From UBA6921 sp031363085 (GTDB lineage Bacteria; Pseudomonadota; Gammaproteobacteria; SG8-11), in the NCBI GenBank assembly GCA_031363085.1, contig JANLTU010000182.1:1-8861 (forward strand): a stretch of 8,861 nt of DNA, in the 5' to 3' direction. This document shows positions 1 through 6,267 of the stretch, piece after piece. Below the pieces are notes generated by a model. The model did not search any database. It saw only the letters and a program-made list of their open reading frames with translations, and was not told where the DNA came from. Numbering within the stretch: position 1 is the first letter of the stretch; each line of letters starts with the position of its first letter. Position numbers and translations under genes: made by a program.

Positions 1-250
1 TGCCATGTTGCAGTTGTCCCAGCCAGGTCGCGCGCTCGGTGGGCGGAAGGTGTTCCAGCAGCGCTACCGAAGTCGCGACGTCGTTCGCCAGATTGGCCGC
101 CAGGGTGACTTCGGCGGCGTGTGCGCGCTCATGCAGGATCAACCAGAAATTAAGCGCGTGTCCGGCGAGCAGGCTGGAACACAAAATCAGCACCAGCCGG
201 TGAAATAAAGTGCGCGGCCATAAGTGCAGGAGCAGCGGCCGCGCTTTCAT
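1..250 (-). CDS. Sensor histidine kinase, N-terminal part (cut by window edge)
   Basis: This is the first 83 codons of a gene that runs off the left edge. Its ATG (250-248) overlaps the stop of the response regulator (TGA 249-247) in an ATGA junction, the usual coupling of a regulator and kinase pair. The visible protein begins MKARPLLLHLWPRTLFHRLV, with a basic, aromatic N-terminus followed by one hydrophobic segment at about residues 17-38. A mixed region rich in Ala, Glu and Leu follows (EVTLAANLANDVATSVALLE), as expected for the periplasmic sensor part of an inner-membrane kinase. No catalytic motif (H-box, N, G1) lies inside the window. The kinase call rests on the membrane segment near the start, its style, and the overlap with an OmpR-type regulator. 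The signal it senses cannot be read. A different membrane protein is possible but unlikely. Confidence 0.8.
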   Translation of the reverse strand, partial: MKARPLLLHLWPRTLFHRLVLILCSSLLAGHALNFWLILHERAHAAEVTLAANLANDVATSVALLEHLPPTERATWLGQLQHG

Positions 251-987
251 CCGGACTCCTTGTGTGCTTCAACCGCCGCCGCGAATACATAGCCTTCGCT
301 GCGCACGGTTTTGATATAGCGCGGTTCGCGTGCGTCGTCGTGCAGACGTTGGCGCAAACGGCTCACCAGCAGGTCGATGGAGCGATCAAAAGGTTCCGTG
401 TCTCGACCTTGCGTGAGGTTCAGCAGTTGATCCCGATTCAATACCTGTTGGGGATGGTCAAGGAACACGCGTAATAGTCGATACTCGGCCCCGCTGAGCG
501 ACACCATCGTGCCGGTGGCGTCGAGCATGTGACGTGCGGTGGTGTCCAGAATCCAGGTGCCAAAGCGGATGCGATGCAGCGCTTCCGTCGGCCGCAGATT
601 GGGCGGCAGCATGCGCGTGCGCCGCAGCACCGCATGGATGCGTGCCAGCAATTCGCGTGGGGCAAAGGGCTTGGTCAGGTAATCGTCCGCGCCCATTTCC
701 AGGCCGACGATGCGATCCGTTTCATCGCCGCGCGCCGTGAGCATCAGAATCGGTACCGGTGTCGAAGGACTGGCACGTAAATTCCGGCACAGCGTCAGCC
801 CATCCTCACCGGGCAGCATCAAGTCGAGTACGATCAAGTCGATGGACGCAACTGCCAGTGCCGCACGCATCTGTCGCCCATCGGCAACGGCGGTCACCTT
901 GAAACCGTTCTTCTCCAGATACTTGGTCAACAGCTCGCGAATCTCGCGGTCATCGTCGACAACCAGAATGTGGTCAGCGTGCGCCAT
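247..987 (-). CDS. OmpR-family DNA-binding response regulator
   Basis: This is a cytoplasmic transcription regulator of a two-component system, 246 residues long and so normal for the OmpR/PhoB class. The receiver domain covers about residues 6-122. It has the acidic pocket D11-D13, the phospho-acceptor D55 in LIVLDLMLPGEDG, T84 in MLTARG and K106 in DYLTKPF. A winged-helix DNA-binding domain covers about residues 140-243 and ends in the typical YIKTVRSEGYVF. The frame stays open upstream to position 1107. I place the start at the ATG at 987-985 (MAHADHILVVDDD) because this is where family members begin and the extra upstream residues look like translated promoter. No strong Shine-Dalgarno is visible there. 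The kinase gene overlaps its end by 4 bases. A direct-repeat element lies 44-98 bases upstream of the start and suggests autoregulation. The OmpR-like subtype is clear; the exact orthologue is not. Confidence 0.95.
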   Translation of the reverse strand: MAHADHILVVDDDREIRELLTKYLEKNGFKVTAVADGRQMRAALAVASIDLIVLDLMLPGEDGLTLCRNLRASPSTPVPILMLTARGDETDRIVGLEMGADDYLTKPFAPRELLARIHAVLRRTRMLPPNLRPTEALHRIRFGTWILDTTARHMLDATGTMVSLSGAEYRLLRVFLDHPQQVLNRDQLLNLTQGRDTEPFDRSIDLLVSRLRQRLHDDAREPRYIKTVRSEGYVFAAAVEAHKESG

Positions 988-1030
988 ATGCGATTTATAC
1001 CCGATTTTTCGTATCGTCCCCCGATTGCCT

Positions 1031-1085
1031 TTGTATCCCAGTGTATCTGTCGCCGCAGCGAACACACTGTGTTGTAAAAGATGGC
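1031..1085. promoter_or_regulatory. Operator-like element A upstream of the response regulator
   Basis: Two direct TGTATC hexamers (1032-1037 and 1042-1047) start exactly 10 bases apart, one helical turn, which is the arrangement bound by OmpR-family dimers. After a 10-base variable spacer comes ACACACTGTGTTGTAAAA (1062-1079). A diverged copy with the same spacing lies at 2564-2619. The element sits just upstream of the regulator start at 987. I see no convincing -35/-10 pair in either direction inside it. That it is the regulator's own binding site is inference. Confidence 0.6.
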
Positions 1086-1349
1086 AGTAGAGTATGGCTG
1101 CATACACTTCAGAAAATACGGTGCACTACTTAAGATGAAGACCAACCGCATCAGCAAAGTTGAAATGGCGCGACGCATGGGAACGAGCCGCAGTCAGCTT
1201 GATCGTTTCCTTGATCCCCAGAACGACAAAGTGCTGCTCGAAACGGTTCAGCGCGCCGCGCCGCTTTAGGCAGGCGTGTTTCAATCAGCCTTGAGGAAAT
1301 ACCGAAGCTTTGCGCGCAAAGTCAGCGTGGTGGGGGATCATCGGAATAG
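1081..1349 (+). pseudogene. XRE-family antitoxin-like gene, 5'-degenerate and frameshifted
   Basis: From about 1126 the frame reads LLKMKTNRISKVEMARRMG and then TSRSQLDRFLDPQNDK. This is the helix-turn-helix core of small XRE antitoxins of the HigA/HicB-partner type, with the family signature MARRMxTSRxxLDRxLDP. The frame meets a TAG at 1267-1269, just after QRAAPL. The family's usual ending (ALGRRVSISLE) continues from 1263 in another frame, up to a TAG at 1347-1349, so an indel of one or two bases lies near 1261-1264. The normal N-terminal part of the antitoxin is absent or unrecognisable; the 15 residues after the ATG at 1081 do not resemble the family. No toxin gene is adjacent. The intact helix-turn-helix could still be made as a 62-residue peptide, but a decayed remnant is the simpler reading. 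Confidence 0.7.
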
Positions 1350-1361
1350 CCTGGCTATTCC
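1343..1361. repeat. Perfect inverted repeat, 8-bp stem with 3-base loop
   Basis: GGAATAGC, loop CTG, GCTATTCC. No T-run follows, so it is not a standard intrinsic terminator. It overlaps the end of the antitoxin remnant and may be part of a wider non-coding repeat whose boundaries I cannot see. Confidence 0.5.
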
Positions 1362-1516
1362 TCGCTCGTTGTGCCTTGCCTGCGCCGCATAGGATGTGCA
1401 AGTGCTGCGAAGCGCAGGGATGCGCGAGAGCGGCCACTCAACGGATCGCACTTCACGCGCCGTTCAACTGCCGTTTCTAGGATTATGCAATAACGCAAGC
1501 CAGACCCTATTGAGCA

Positions 1517-1536
1517 AATTCGGCTTAAGCCGAATT
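1517..1536. repeat. Perfect 20-base palindrome
   Basis: AATTCGGCTTAAGCCGAATT equals its own reverse complement over all 20 bases. It lies about 130 bases upstream of the Thr/Pro-repeat gene and about 35 bases upstream of a -10-like box. It could be a dimer operator or form an RNA hairpin with an 8-bp stem. No T-run follows it. Confidence 0.65.
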
Positions 1537-1548
1537 GTCATTGCGCAC

Positions 1549-1577
1549 GTTAATCTTCCCGTAACCTGCACTAAAAT
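1549..1577 (+). promoter_or_regulatory. Possible promoter for the Thr/Pro-repeat gene
   Basis: The -10-like box TAAAAT (1572-1577) matches TATAAT at 5 of 6 positions. The -35 region at 17-base spacing (GTTAAT, 1549-1554) is poor, so an activator would be needed. It would leave an untranslated leader of about 85 bases that contains the TTGCCAATG pair. Confidence 0.3.
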
Positions 1578-1668
1578 AACATTGCCAATGTTAAATATCG
1601 CGAGTAGTGTTGCCAATGCTCACGCAGACGTGTGTGCTTACGAAACTTCTAAAAGGGAGAATTAATCC

Positions 1669-1938
1669 GTGTTATCTATAAGCAGCAAATCAAGTAGTAA
1701 ATCCTGTTTCCTGTCAGTCTTTTCAATATTGGCAATAGTCTTAAGTTCTGCAAATGTCAGCGCGGACGACGGTGAGCGAGACACACCGAGACCAACGGCA
1801 ACGCCGAGACCGACGGCAACACCGACAGCAACACCGACACCAACGGCAACGCCGCGACCGACAGCAACGCCGACACCAACGGCAACGCCGAGACCGACAG
1901 CAACACCGACCCCGACGGCAATACTGAGGTCGAAGTAA
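1669..1938 (+). CDS. Small secreted Thr/Pro-repeat peptide
   Basis: This gene encodes 89 residues from a GTG start, preceded by GGGAGA (1655-1660) at 8 bases. Residues 1-33 form a Sec signal peptide: a polar, Lys-containing start (MLSISSKSSSKSC), a hydrophobic core (FLSVFSILAIVLSSA), and a likely cut after NVSA before DDGERD. The rest is almost only Thr, Pro and Ala with some Arg, in alternating TATPRP and TATPTP units. Such tracts are extended, protease-resistant linkers or surface stalks in other proteins, but here no globular domain follows. A strong terminator lies 27 bases after the stop, so the gene is a separate transcription unit. The DNA repeat continues past the stop (to about 1957), and restoring one base would extend the protein by about nine residues to TAG 1965-1967. 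I do not recognise a named family. The signal peptide, ribosome binding site and terminator support a real gene. Confidence 0.75.
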   Translation: MLSISSKSSSKSCFLSVFSILAIVLSSANVSADDGERDTPRPTATPRPTATPTATPTPTATPRPTATPTPTATPRPTATPTPTAILRSK

Positions 1939-1957
1939 CATCGACACCAATGGCAAT
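1781..1957 (+). repeat. Degenerate tandem repeat coding Thr-Pro-Ala units
   Basis: Imperfect 18-base units built from CCGACACCAACGGCAACG and variants, with substitutions A/G, C/T and CCGAGACCG versus CCGACACCA. The last copies are the most mutated and run across the present stop codon at 1936-1938. Tracts like this expand and shrink by replication slippage. Confidence 0.8.
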
Positions 1958-1965
1958 AAGTAAGT

Positions 1966-1990
1966 AGCCCCCGGCACAGCCGGGGGCTTT
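1966..1990 (+). terminator. Intrinsic terminator of the Thr/Pro-repeat gene
   Basis: Stem GCCCCCGGC (1967-1975), loop ACA, GCCGGGGGC (1979-1987), extended by A1966-T1988 and followed by TTTAGTT. It is a strong GC stem with a short T-run, 27 bases after the stop. Confidence 0.8.
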
Positions 1991-1995
1991 AGTTC

Positions 1996-2031
1996 GTAGC
2001 CTGGGTTAACTGCGCAGCGGCGTAACCCGGG
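1996..2031. repeat. REP-like hairpin with GTAG foot
   Basis: GTAG (1996-1999) is followed at once by CCTGGGTTA (2000-2008) and, after 14 bases, TAACCCGGG (2023-2031). This gives a 9-bp stem with one G-U pair. A GTAG tetranucleotide at the foot of a hairpin is the hallmark of REP elements used by REP-associated tyrosine transposases, and one such transposase gene lies at 8242-8718. The sequence resembles GTAGCCCGGGTTA-type intergenic repeats common in proteobacterial genomes. Confidence 0.65.
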
Positions 2032-2041
2032 GAACGTCTAC

Positions 2042-2433
2042 TCACGCATCATCACTGATCGCACCCCCGAATTTTTCCGCAAGCCGATACTTGCGCGCCT
2101 TGCGCGAAGCATTGGCCACTACAAGAAAACCCATCTCCACCCAACGCTGGCACAGCCACGTCGAAGAACGCGGTTGGTAGCCGAACAATTCGGCGATGTC
2201 TTTCGCGGTGATCGCGTGTGTGCTCGAACAAGGTCAGCGCCTTGCGCTGTTTCGATGAAGTAATGCAGCCATGGCGTAATGATTCCCACCGCGTTGATTT
2301 TACGCGGGGAGGGGATGTCAGCGTCCGCACGGCCCAAGTAGTAGTTGTGCGACGGACCGAGGGTCAGCGCGGCGTAATACACGCTAAGTTCGCGCGCGTA
2401 ATACTCCTCGCGGGTTCTCATACAGGCAAGATG
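2042..2433 (-). pseudogene. Fic-family protein, C-terminal remnant in three frames
   Basis: Three successive frames together rebuild the C-terminal end of a Fic (AMP-transferase type) protein. Frame one, from about 2421, reads REEYYARELSVYYAAL and GPSHNYYLGRADADI, the helical part after the Fic active site. Eleven unexpected residues (PSPRKINAVGI) follow, then ITPWLHYFI. A jump that removes about 40 residues of the usual protein leads into frame two, KQRKALTLFEHTR. A second shift leads into frame three, AITAKDIAELFGYQPRSS, and WVEMGFLVVANASRKARKYR, the winged-helix end of the family, stopping at TGA 2044-2042. The catalytic HPFxxGNGRxxR motif is absent, because the gene is cut at about 2430. 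At least two frameshifts, one in-frame insertion and one deletion make this a clear pseudogene. The frame assignments are read directly; the family name rests on recognised sequence style. Confidence 0.75.
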
Positions 2434-2437
2434 CGCT

Positions 2438-2496
2438 CGTTATCTTGCGGATGATTCCCACTGCGGGAGGAGTAATTGCCGTTATCTTGCCGATGA
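2438..2496. repeat. Short direct repeat CGTTATCTTGCsGATGA
   Basis: CGTTATCTTGCGGATGA (2438-2454) and CGTTATCTTGCCGATGA (2480-2496) match at 16 of 17 bases and start 42 bases apart. They lie just beyond the broken end of the Fic remnant. A related short repeat, TGATTCCCACyGCG, occurs at 2280-2293 inside the remnant and at 2452-2465. Their role is unknown. Confidence 0.5.
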
Positions 2497-2563
2497 GACA
2501 AGGCCCGCAGATCGCACGTCGCTGTCAGCTAACAACCTGCTCAGCCTCAGCGTCATTTTTATT

Positions 2564-2619
2564 TTGTATCTCAATGTATCTGTCATGACCCTGGATACAC
2601 CGTGTTGCAAAAAGACGGC
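2564..2619. promoter_or_regulatory. Operator-like element B upstream of the export operon
   Basis: Two TGTATC hexamers (2565-2570 and 2575-2580) start 10 bases apart, followed by an inverted GATACA (2594-2599) and then CCGTGTTGCAAAAAGACGGC. The match to element A at 1031-1085 has the same spacing throughout: 19 of 21 bases in the first block and 15 of 18 in the second, with a nearly unrelated 10-base spacer between. It ends about 90 bases before the start of the first operon gene. No clear sigma-70 promoter is visible nearby, which would fit an activator-dependent start. Confidence 0.6.
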
Positions 2620-2707
2620 TCTCCAGACACACGCTCGATACTCAGGCGCGTTGAAATACGAGCACAAAATTTAATTGGGCATCGACAGCCGCTGGAGATT
2701 TGTAACT

Positions 2708-3190
2708 ATGACATCAGGCACCTTGTTATCGACGAGCAATATCGGGTACGCCACCGCCGGCCTGTTTTCTCAAGCTCTGGCACTCATCGCCGGATTGCTT
2801 GGAACGCCCGCCGCTGCGGACGCACCCTCTGAAAATATGGTTGTTCACGTGAGCGGCTTCACCCACGCGCGCGGGCAAGCCGTTGGAAATTTGTTTCGCG
2901 AAGGCGATGACGTGTTCGGCAAGCCTTACCTGCGCGCGGTCGCGAACATTCAACACACTACCGCAACGCTGATTTTCCCGAACTTGCCGCCGGGCAGCTA
3001 TGCCATCACGGTGTTTCACGACGTAAACGGCAATAACGATCTGGACCATAACTTCCTGCGTTTTCCGGCCGAGCCGCTGGGTTTTTCCAACGGCTTTACG
3101 CTCTCGCTATTTTCCGGTCTGCCGAGTTTCGAAAAGCTGCGTTTCAGCTTTGGGCCAAATTTTCAGCCGCTGGAAATTTCAGTCAAATAA
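2708..3190 (+). CDS. Secreted DUF2141-family protein
   Basis: This gene encodes 160 residues. The first ~38 look like an unusual signal peptide without a basic start (MTSGTLLSTSNIGYATAG, then FSQALALIAGLLGTPAAADA), with a likely cut around AAADA. The mature part is a DUF2141 domain: a first beta strand VVHVSGFTHARG, then LPPGSYAITVFHDVNGNNDL, FLRFPAEPLGFSNG and PSFEKLRFSF. The HDVNGNNDLD stretch is a conserved acidic loop that could bind a cation. DUF2141 proteins are small beta-sandwich periplasmic or surface proteins of unknown role. I chose the ATG at 2708, preceded by GGAG at 10 bases, over an upstream TTG at 2675 that would place charged residues before the signal core. It is the first gene of the operon, and the ATPase begins 13 bases after its stop. 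Confidence 0.85.
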   Translation: MTSGTLLSTSNIGYATAGLFSQALALIAGLLGTPAAADAPSENMVVHVSGFTHARGQAVGNLFREGDDVFGKPYLRAVANIQHTTATLIFPNLPPGSYAITVFHDVNGNNDLDHNFLRFPAEPLGFSNGFTLSLFSGLPSFEKLRFSFGPNFQPLEISVK

Positions 3191-3203
3191 CAGGAGACCT
3201 TCA

Positions 3204-3890
3204 ATGTCCGATTTCATTCAACTCAAACACGTTTCCAAAAGCTTTGCGTCCGCCGCCGGGCGTTTTGAGGCGCTCAGAAATATCAACCTCAGCATTGGCC
3301 GAGGCGAGTACGTCGCGATCATCGGTAAATCCGGCAGCGGAAAATCCACGCTGCTGAACATGCTGACGGGGATCGATCATCCCAGCCAGGGCACAGTGAC
3401 CATCAACGCAAGCGCGATCCATACCCTCGGCGAGAGTCGTTTGGCGGCGTGGCGCGGCGCCAACGTCGGCATTGTTTTTCAATTCTTCCAGCTCATCCCG
3501 ACGCTGAGTATTTTTGAAAATTTGCTGCTGGCCATGGACTTTGTGAAGGTCATTCCCAAGCCAGAACGCAAACCACGCGCGGCAGCGCTGCTCGCGCAAG
3601 TGGGTATTGCGCAGCACGCCGACAAATTGCCTGCGGCATTGTCCGGTGGCGAACAACAACGTGCGGCGATTGCCCGCGCGCTTGCCAACGACGCGCCGAT
3701 TTTGGTGGCCGATGAGCCCACCGGAAATCTCGACAGCAAAACGGCGGAATCGATTCAGTCGCTGTTCGCGGAGCTGATAGTCCAGGGTAAAACCGTCATC
3801 GTGGTGACACATGAAAACGTGGCGTCCACTCGCTACGATCATATTTTTACGCTCCAGGATGGCGTGATCGCCGGGAAGACCTCGCGATGA
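3204..3890 (+). CDS. ABC transporter ATP-binding protein, LolD/MacB type
   Basis: This is the ATP-hydrolysing subunit of an exporter-type ABC system, 228 residues long and typical for LolD-like subunits. It has Walker A GKSGSGKST (41-49), a Q-loop at Q93 (VGIVFQFFQLIPTLS), the signature LSGGEQQRAAIARAL (146-160), Walker B ILVADEPTGNLDS (166-178) and the switch histidine H203 in VVTHE. The FQxxxLxPTL and DEPTGNLDS wording is characteristic of the MacB/LolD/FtsE group, which drives mechanotransmission and does not move substrates through a channel. The start is set by CAGGAGA (3191-3197) seven bases before ATG 3204; a longer frame from 3150 would overlap the DUF2141 gene. Its TGA (3888-3890) overlaps the permease ATG in an ATGA junction, so the two are translationally coupled and form one complex. 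Confidence 0.93.
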   Translation: MSDFIQLKHVSKSFASAAGRFEALRNINLSIGRGEYVAIIGKSGSGKSTLLNMLTGIDHPSQGTVTINASAIHTLGESRLAAWRGANVGIVFQFFQLIPTLSIFENLLLAMDFVKVIPKPERKPRAAALLAQVGIAQHADKLPAALSGGEQQRAAIARALANDAPILVADEPTGNLDSKTAESIQSLFAELIVQGKTVIVVTHENVASTRYDHIFTLQDGVIAGKTSR

Positions 3891-6256
3891 ACATGACGCT
3901 TAAAAAAACCTTCAGCGACTTGCGCGCGAATCCCGGCCGCACTGCACTGGTTATTTTTGCCTTGGTCATCGGTCTGTGGGGCCTTGGCTTGATATTTGTC
4001 TCGTACGCCATTTTGAAAAACGACCTGAATGAGAATTTCACGCGCACCCATCCTGCTCATGTCACCGTGACTGCCGAGCAGTTTGAGCGTTTGGATTTGG
4101 CCGCATTCAGAAACCGCCCGGAGATCGAGAGCGCCGAATTTCGCGATCTCTCGATTCAGCGCATCGAGGTGTTTCCCAATCAATGGCTGCCGCTGTGGAT
4201 TTTCGGCGTGGAGGATTTCAACAACGTTCACTTGGCGCGTATTTATCGTGAAGCAGGCAGTAAGGTTCCTGATCCGGGAACCTTGTTGATCGAGCGTAAC
4301 GGGCAGTTGGTCTCGAATCTGAAAATCGGCGCGCGCCCCCGGGTGCGCGTCGGCGGAAAAATGATGGAAGTGCCGATTAGCGGCATCAGCTTTGATCCGG
4401 CGCAAGCGCCTGCGACCCAGGATGCCTTCATTTATGCGTATACCGATAAAAAAACCTACACCGAAATTACCGGCGAAGCAGCCAACCAGCGCTTGCTGTT
4501 TCGTTTGAAAAACGGGCACAGCAAGCAGGACATCCAAACTGCGACCGACCGGATTCTGGATGATTTTTCGCGCCAGGGGATAAATGTCAAGACGGTGAAT
4601 ATCCCCAAGTTGGATGCGCACCCGCATCAATGGCAGCTCAATACGCTGATCGCCTTGCAAGGCGCCATCGGGCTGCTGGCTTTTCTGATGGGCGCGGTGC
4701 TGGTTTCGCAACTTATGTCCGCCATTTTGACCAGAGAAGTGCGCCAGATCGGCATTCTTAAAGCGATTGGCGCCTCGCGCTTACACGTGTTCAAACTCTA
4801 TCTGACGATGGTGTTGCTGTTTGGCGCGGCGTCGAGCGTGATCGCCATCCCGTTGGCCGTAGTCTCGGGCTATGCGTTCGCGCGCTTCGTTGCAAAAATA
4901 CTCAACTTTGAAGTGCTCACCACCACGCTGCCTGCGGCGGTGTACCTGTCTCTCATCGGCGCCGGGGTGTTGTTGCCGATACTTTTTTCGCTGCGCGCGT
5001 TGCTCAAGGGCGTCAACGTGTCGGTGTACAACGCGCTGTCTGACTACGGCATACGTCAGGATACTTACGCCGAGCAGGTTGGAGTGGCGGCCAAGCTGCC
5101 GCTGTCTCTCAGCACGCAGCTTGCATTTCGCAACACCCTGCGACGCAAAGGGCGCCTCGCGGTCACCATCGCCACGCTGGCGCTGGGCGTGGCCATTTTT
5201 AGCACCGGCTTTAATGTCCGGCAGGCGCTGATCGAGTTTTTAGCGCACACCCGCATCTCCATGAAGCACGATGTGCAGGTGGTATTCAAAGAACAAATTC
5301 CGTTGCAACAAGCCCTGGCGCCATTCAAGGCGCTGGGCAACGTCAGCCGTGTCGAGGCGTGGAATGGCGGTCGCGGCCGTCTGCAAACGGAGCGGGTCTC
5401 GACCACCAACGGCATCGGCATCGTGGCGCTTCCCTACGACACCGATCTGATTCAATGGGATATCTTGCGGGGGCGCTGGTTGCAGGCGTCCGATGAGCTT
5501 GAAATCGTCATGAATCAACAGGCGGTGGAGAGCTTCGGAAATCCCGTGGTGGGCAAGTTTTATCCAATCGACATCAAGGGCATCACCTTGAACGCCAAAC
5601 TGGTCGGCATCGTTCAAGAATTTGAAGTGGCGAAGATTTACATCGACAAAAGTCGCTACGACGCGTTGGTCAACCCGGGGCACTTGATTAACAGTTTGAT
5701 GTTTGTCGCGACCGATAAAGACTTCGACAAACTGGTGCGCTTGAAAGCCGACATCGAAAGCGCCATTGCGCAATCCGACGTGAGTATTTTGTACATCTTG
5801 TCGAAAACCGAACGCGCAAAAATAATTTACGATCATCTGAACATTATTCTGACGCTGTTTGCGCTGCTGTCTCTGTTGGTGCTCGTGGTTGCTGCGCTGG
5901 GCATGGCGTCGGCGACCGGCATCAGCGTGATGGAAAGAACGCGCGAGATCGGCGTGCTACGCGCGCTTGGCGCAACCCCCAAAATGATTTACGGCCTGTT
6001 CGTCGCCGAGGGCATGCTGGTGAGTAGTGTCGGTATTATCGCCGGACTGCTGCTCGCCTGGCCCTTGAGTATTGCCGCTTCGACATTTTTCGGCGATTTG
6101 ATTCTGGGCGCCAGCACCCCACTGAACTTCGCCTTCAGTCCGTCGGGTTTCGTCATCACGCTCGTGCTCATCCTGAGTTTTGGCTGGTTGGCCAGCCGCA
6201 TTCCGGCGCGCAAAGCCATCACGGTTTCCACACGCGCGGCGCTTGCGTATGAATGA
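3887..6256 (+). CDS. ABC transporter permease with two FtsX domains
   Basis: This is a 789-residue inner-membrane subunit paired with the ATPase it overlaps. The order is: a first membrane helix (about 18-42); a periplasmic domain (about 43-250); an FtsX block with three or four helices (about 254-371), containing the coupling motif ILTREVRQIGILKAIGAS (280-297); a mid helix (about 424-441); a second periplasmic domain (about 442-650); and a second FtsX block (about 653-772) with VMERTREIGVLRALGAT (681-697). This duplicated architecture, with both halves in one chain, matches the long permeases of the YbbP/AttF type, unlike the single-block MacB or LolC/E. Such permeases act on lipids, lipoproteins or peptides at the outer face of the inner membrane. 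The substrate here is unknown. An alternative in-frame ATG lies two codons downstream. All key regions look intact. Confidence 0.9.
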   Translation: MNMTLKKTFSDLRANPGRTALVIFALVIGLWGLGLIFVSYAILKNDLNENFTRTHPAHVTVTAEQFERLDLAAFRNRPEIESAEFRDLSIQRIEVFPNQWLPLWIFGVEDFNNVHLARIYREAGSKVPDPGTLLIERNGQLVSNLKIGARPRVRVGGKMMEVPISGISFDPAQAPATQDAFIYAYTDKKTYTEITGEAANQRLLFRLKNGHSKQDIQTATDRILDDFSRQGINVKTVNIPKLDAHPHQWQLNTLIALQGAIGLLAFLMGAVLVSQLMSAILTREVRQIGILKAIGASRLHVFKLYLTMVLLFGAASSVIAIPLAVVSGYAFARFVAKILNFEVLTTTLPAAVYLSLIGAGVLLPILFSLRALLKGVNVSVYNALSDYGIRQDTYAEQVGVAAKLPLSLSTQLAFRNTLRRKGRLAVTIATLALGVAIFSTGFNVRQALIEFLAHTRISMKHDVQVVFKEQIPLQQALAPFKALGNVSRVEAWNGGRGRLQTERVSTTNGIGIVALPYDTDLIQWDILRGRWLQASDELEIVMNQQAVESFGNPVVGKFYPIDIKGITLNAKLVGIVQEFEVAKIYIDKSRYDALVNPGHLINSLMFVATDKDFDKLVRLKADIESAIAQSDVSILYILSKTERAKIIYDHLNIILTLFALLSLLVLVVAALGMASATGISVMERTREIGVLRALGATPKMIYGLFVAEGMLVSSVGIIAGLLLAWPLSIAASTFFGDLILGASTPLNFAFSPSGFVITLVLILSFGWLASRIPARKAITVSTRAALAYE

Positions 6257-6267
6257 CAGGCCGGTGA

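Larger units (their letters stand above)
1350..1668. other. Intergenic region upstream of the Thr/Pro-repeat gene
   Basis: An open frame exists here (1396-1665, plus), but its translation has no recognisable domain or convincing start, so I do not call a gene. The left part is GC-rich. From about 1480 the DNA is AT-richer and holds a perfect 20-base palindrome (1517-1536), a -10-like TAAAAT (1572-1577), a 13-base interrupted palindrome ACATTGCCAATGT (1579-1591), a second TTGCCAATG (1610-1618) and a ribosome binding site just before the GTG at 1669. Confidence 0.6.

Noticed and set aside
5..208. Plus-strand open frame at the left edge
   Set aside because: It is antisense to the kinase start, which is supported by the ATGA overlap and a membrane segment.
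1343..1361. GGAATAGC hairpin as an intrinsic terminator
   Set aside because: The stem is perfect but no T-run follows on either strand, so termination is not supported.
1396..1665. Plus-strand open frame of 89 codons ending just before the repeat-peptide gene
   Set aside because: It has no recognisable domain, no ribosome binding site, and crosses the palindrome and promoter-like boxes; it reads like intergenic DNA.
1781..1930. Possible CRISPR array in the repeated region
   Set aside because: The repeats are contiguous 18-base coding units without spacers, so this is a tandem coding repeat.
1741..1977. Minus-strand open frame rich in Cys and Arg, opposite the Thr/Pro-repeat gene
   Set aside because: It is the reverse reading of the repeat tract. 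It has no start signal, and the plus strand has a signal peptide, ribosome binding site and terminator.
2482..2667. Minus-strand open frame across element B
   Set aside because: No domain or start signal; it covers a region conserved as DNA with element A, which fits control sequence better.
3839..4711. Long minus-strand open frame opposite the permease gene
   Set aside because: It is antisense to a clearly recognisable permease. Its composition follows the complementary codons and it has no domain.
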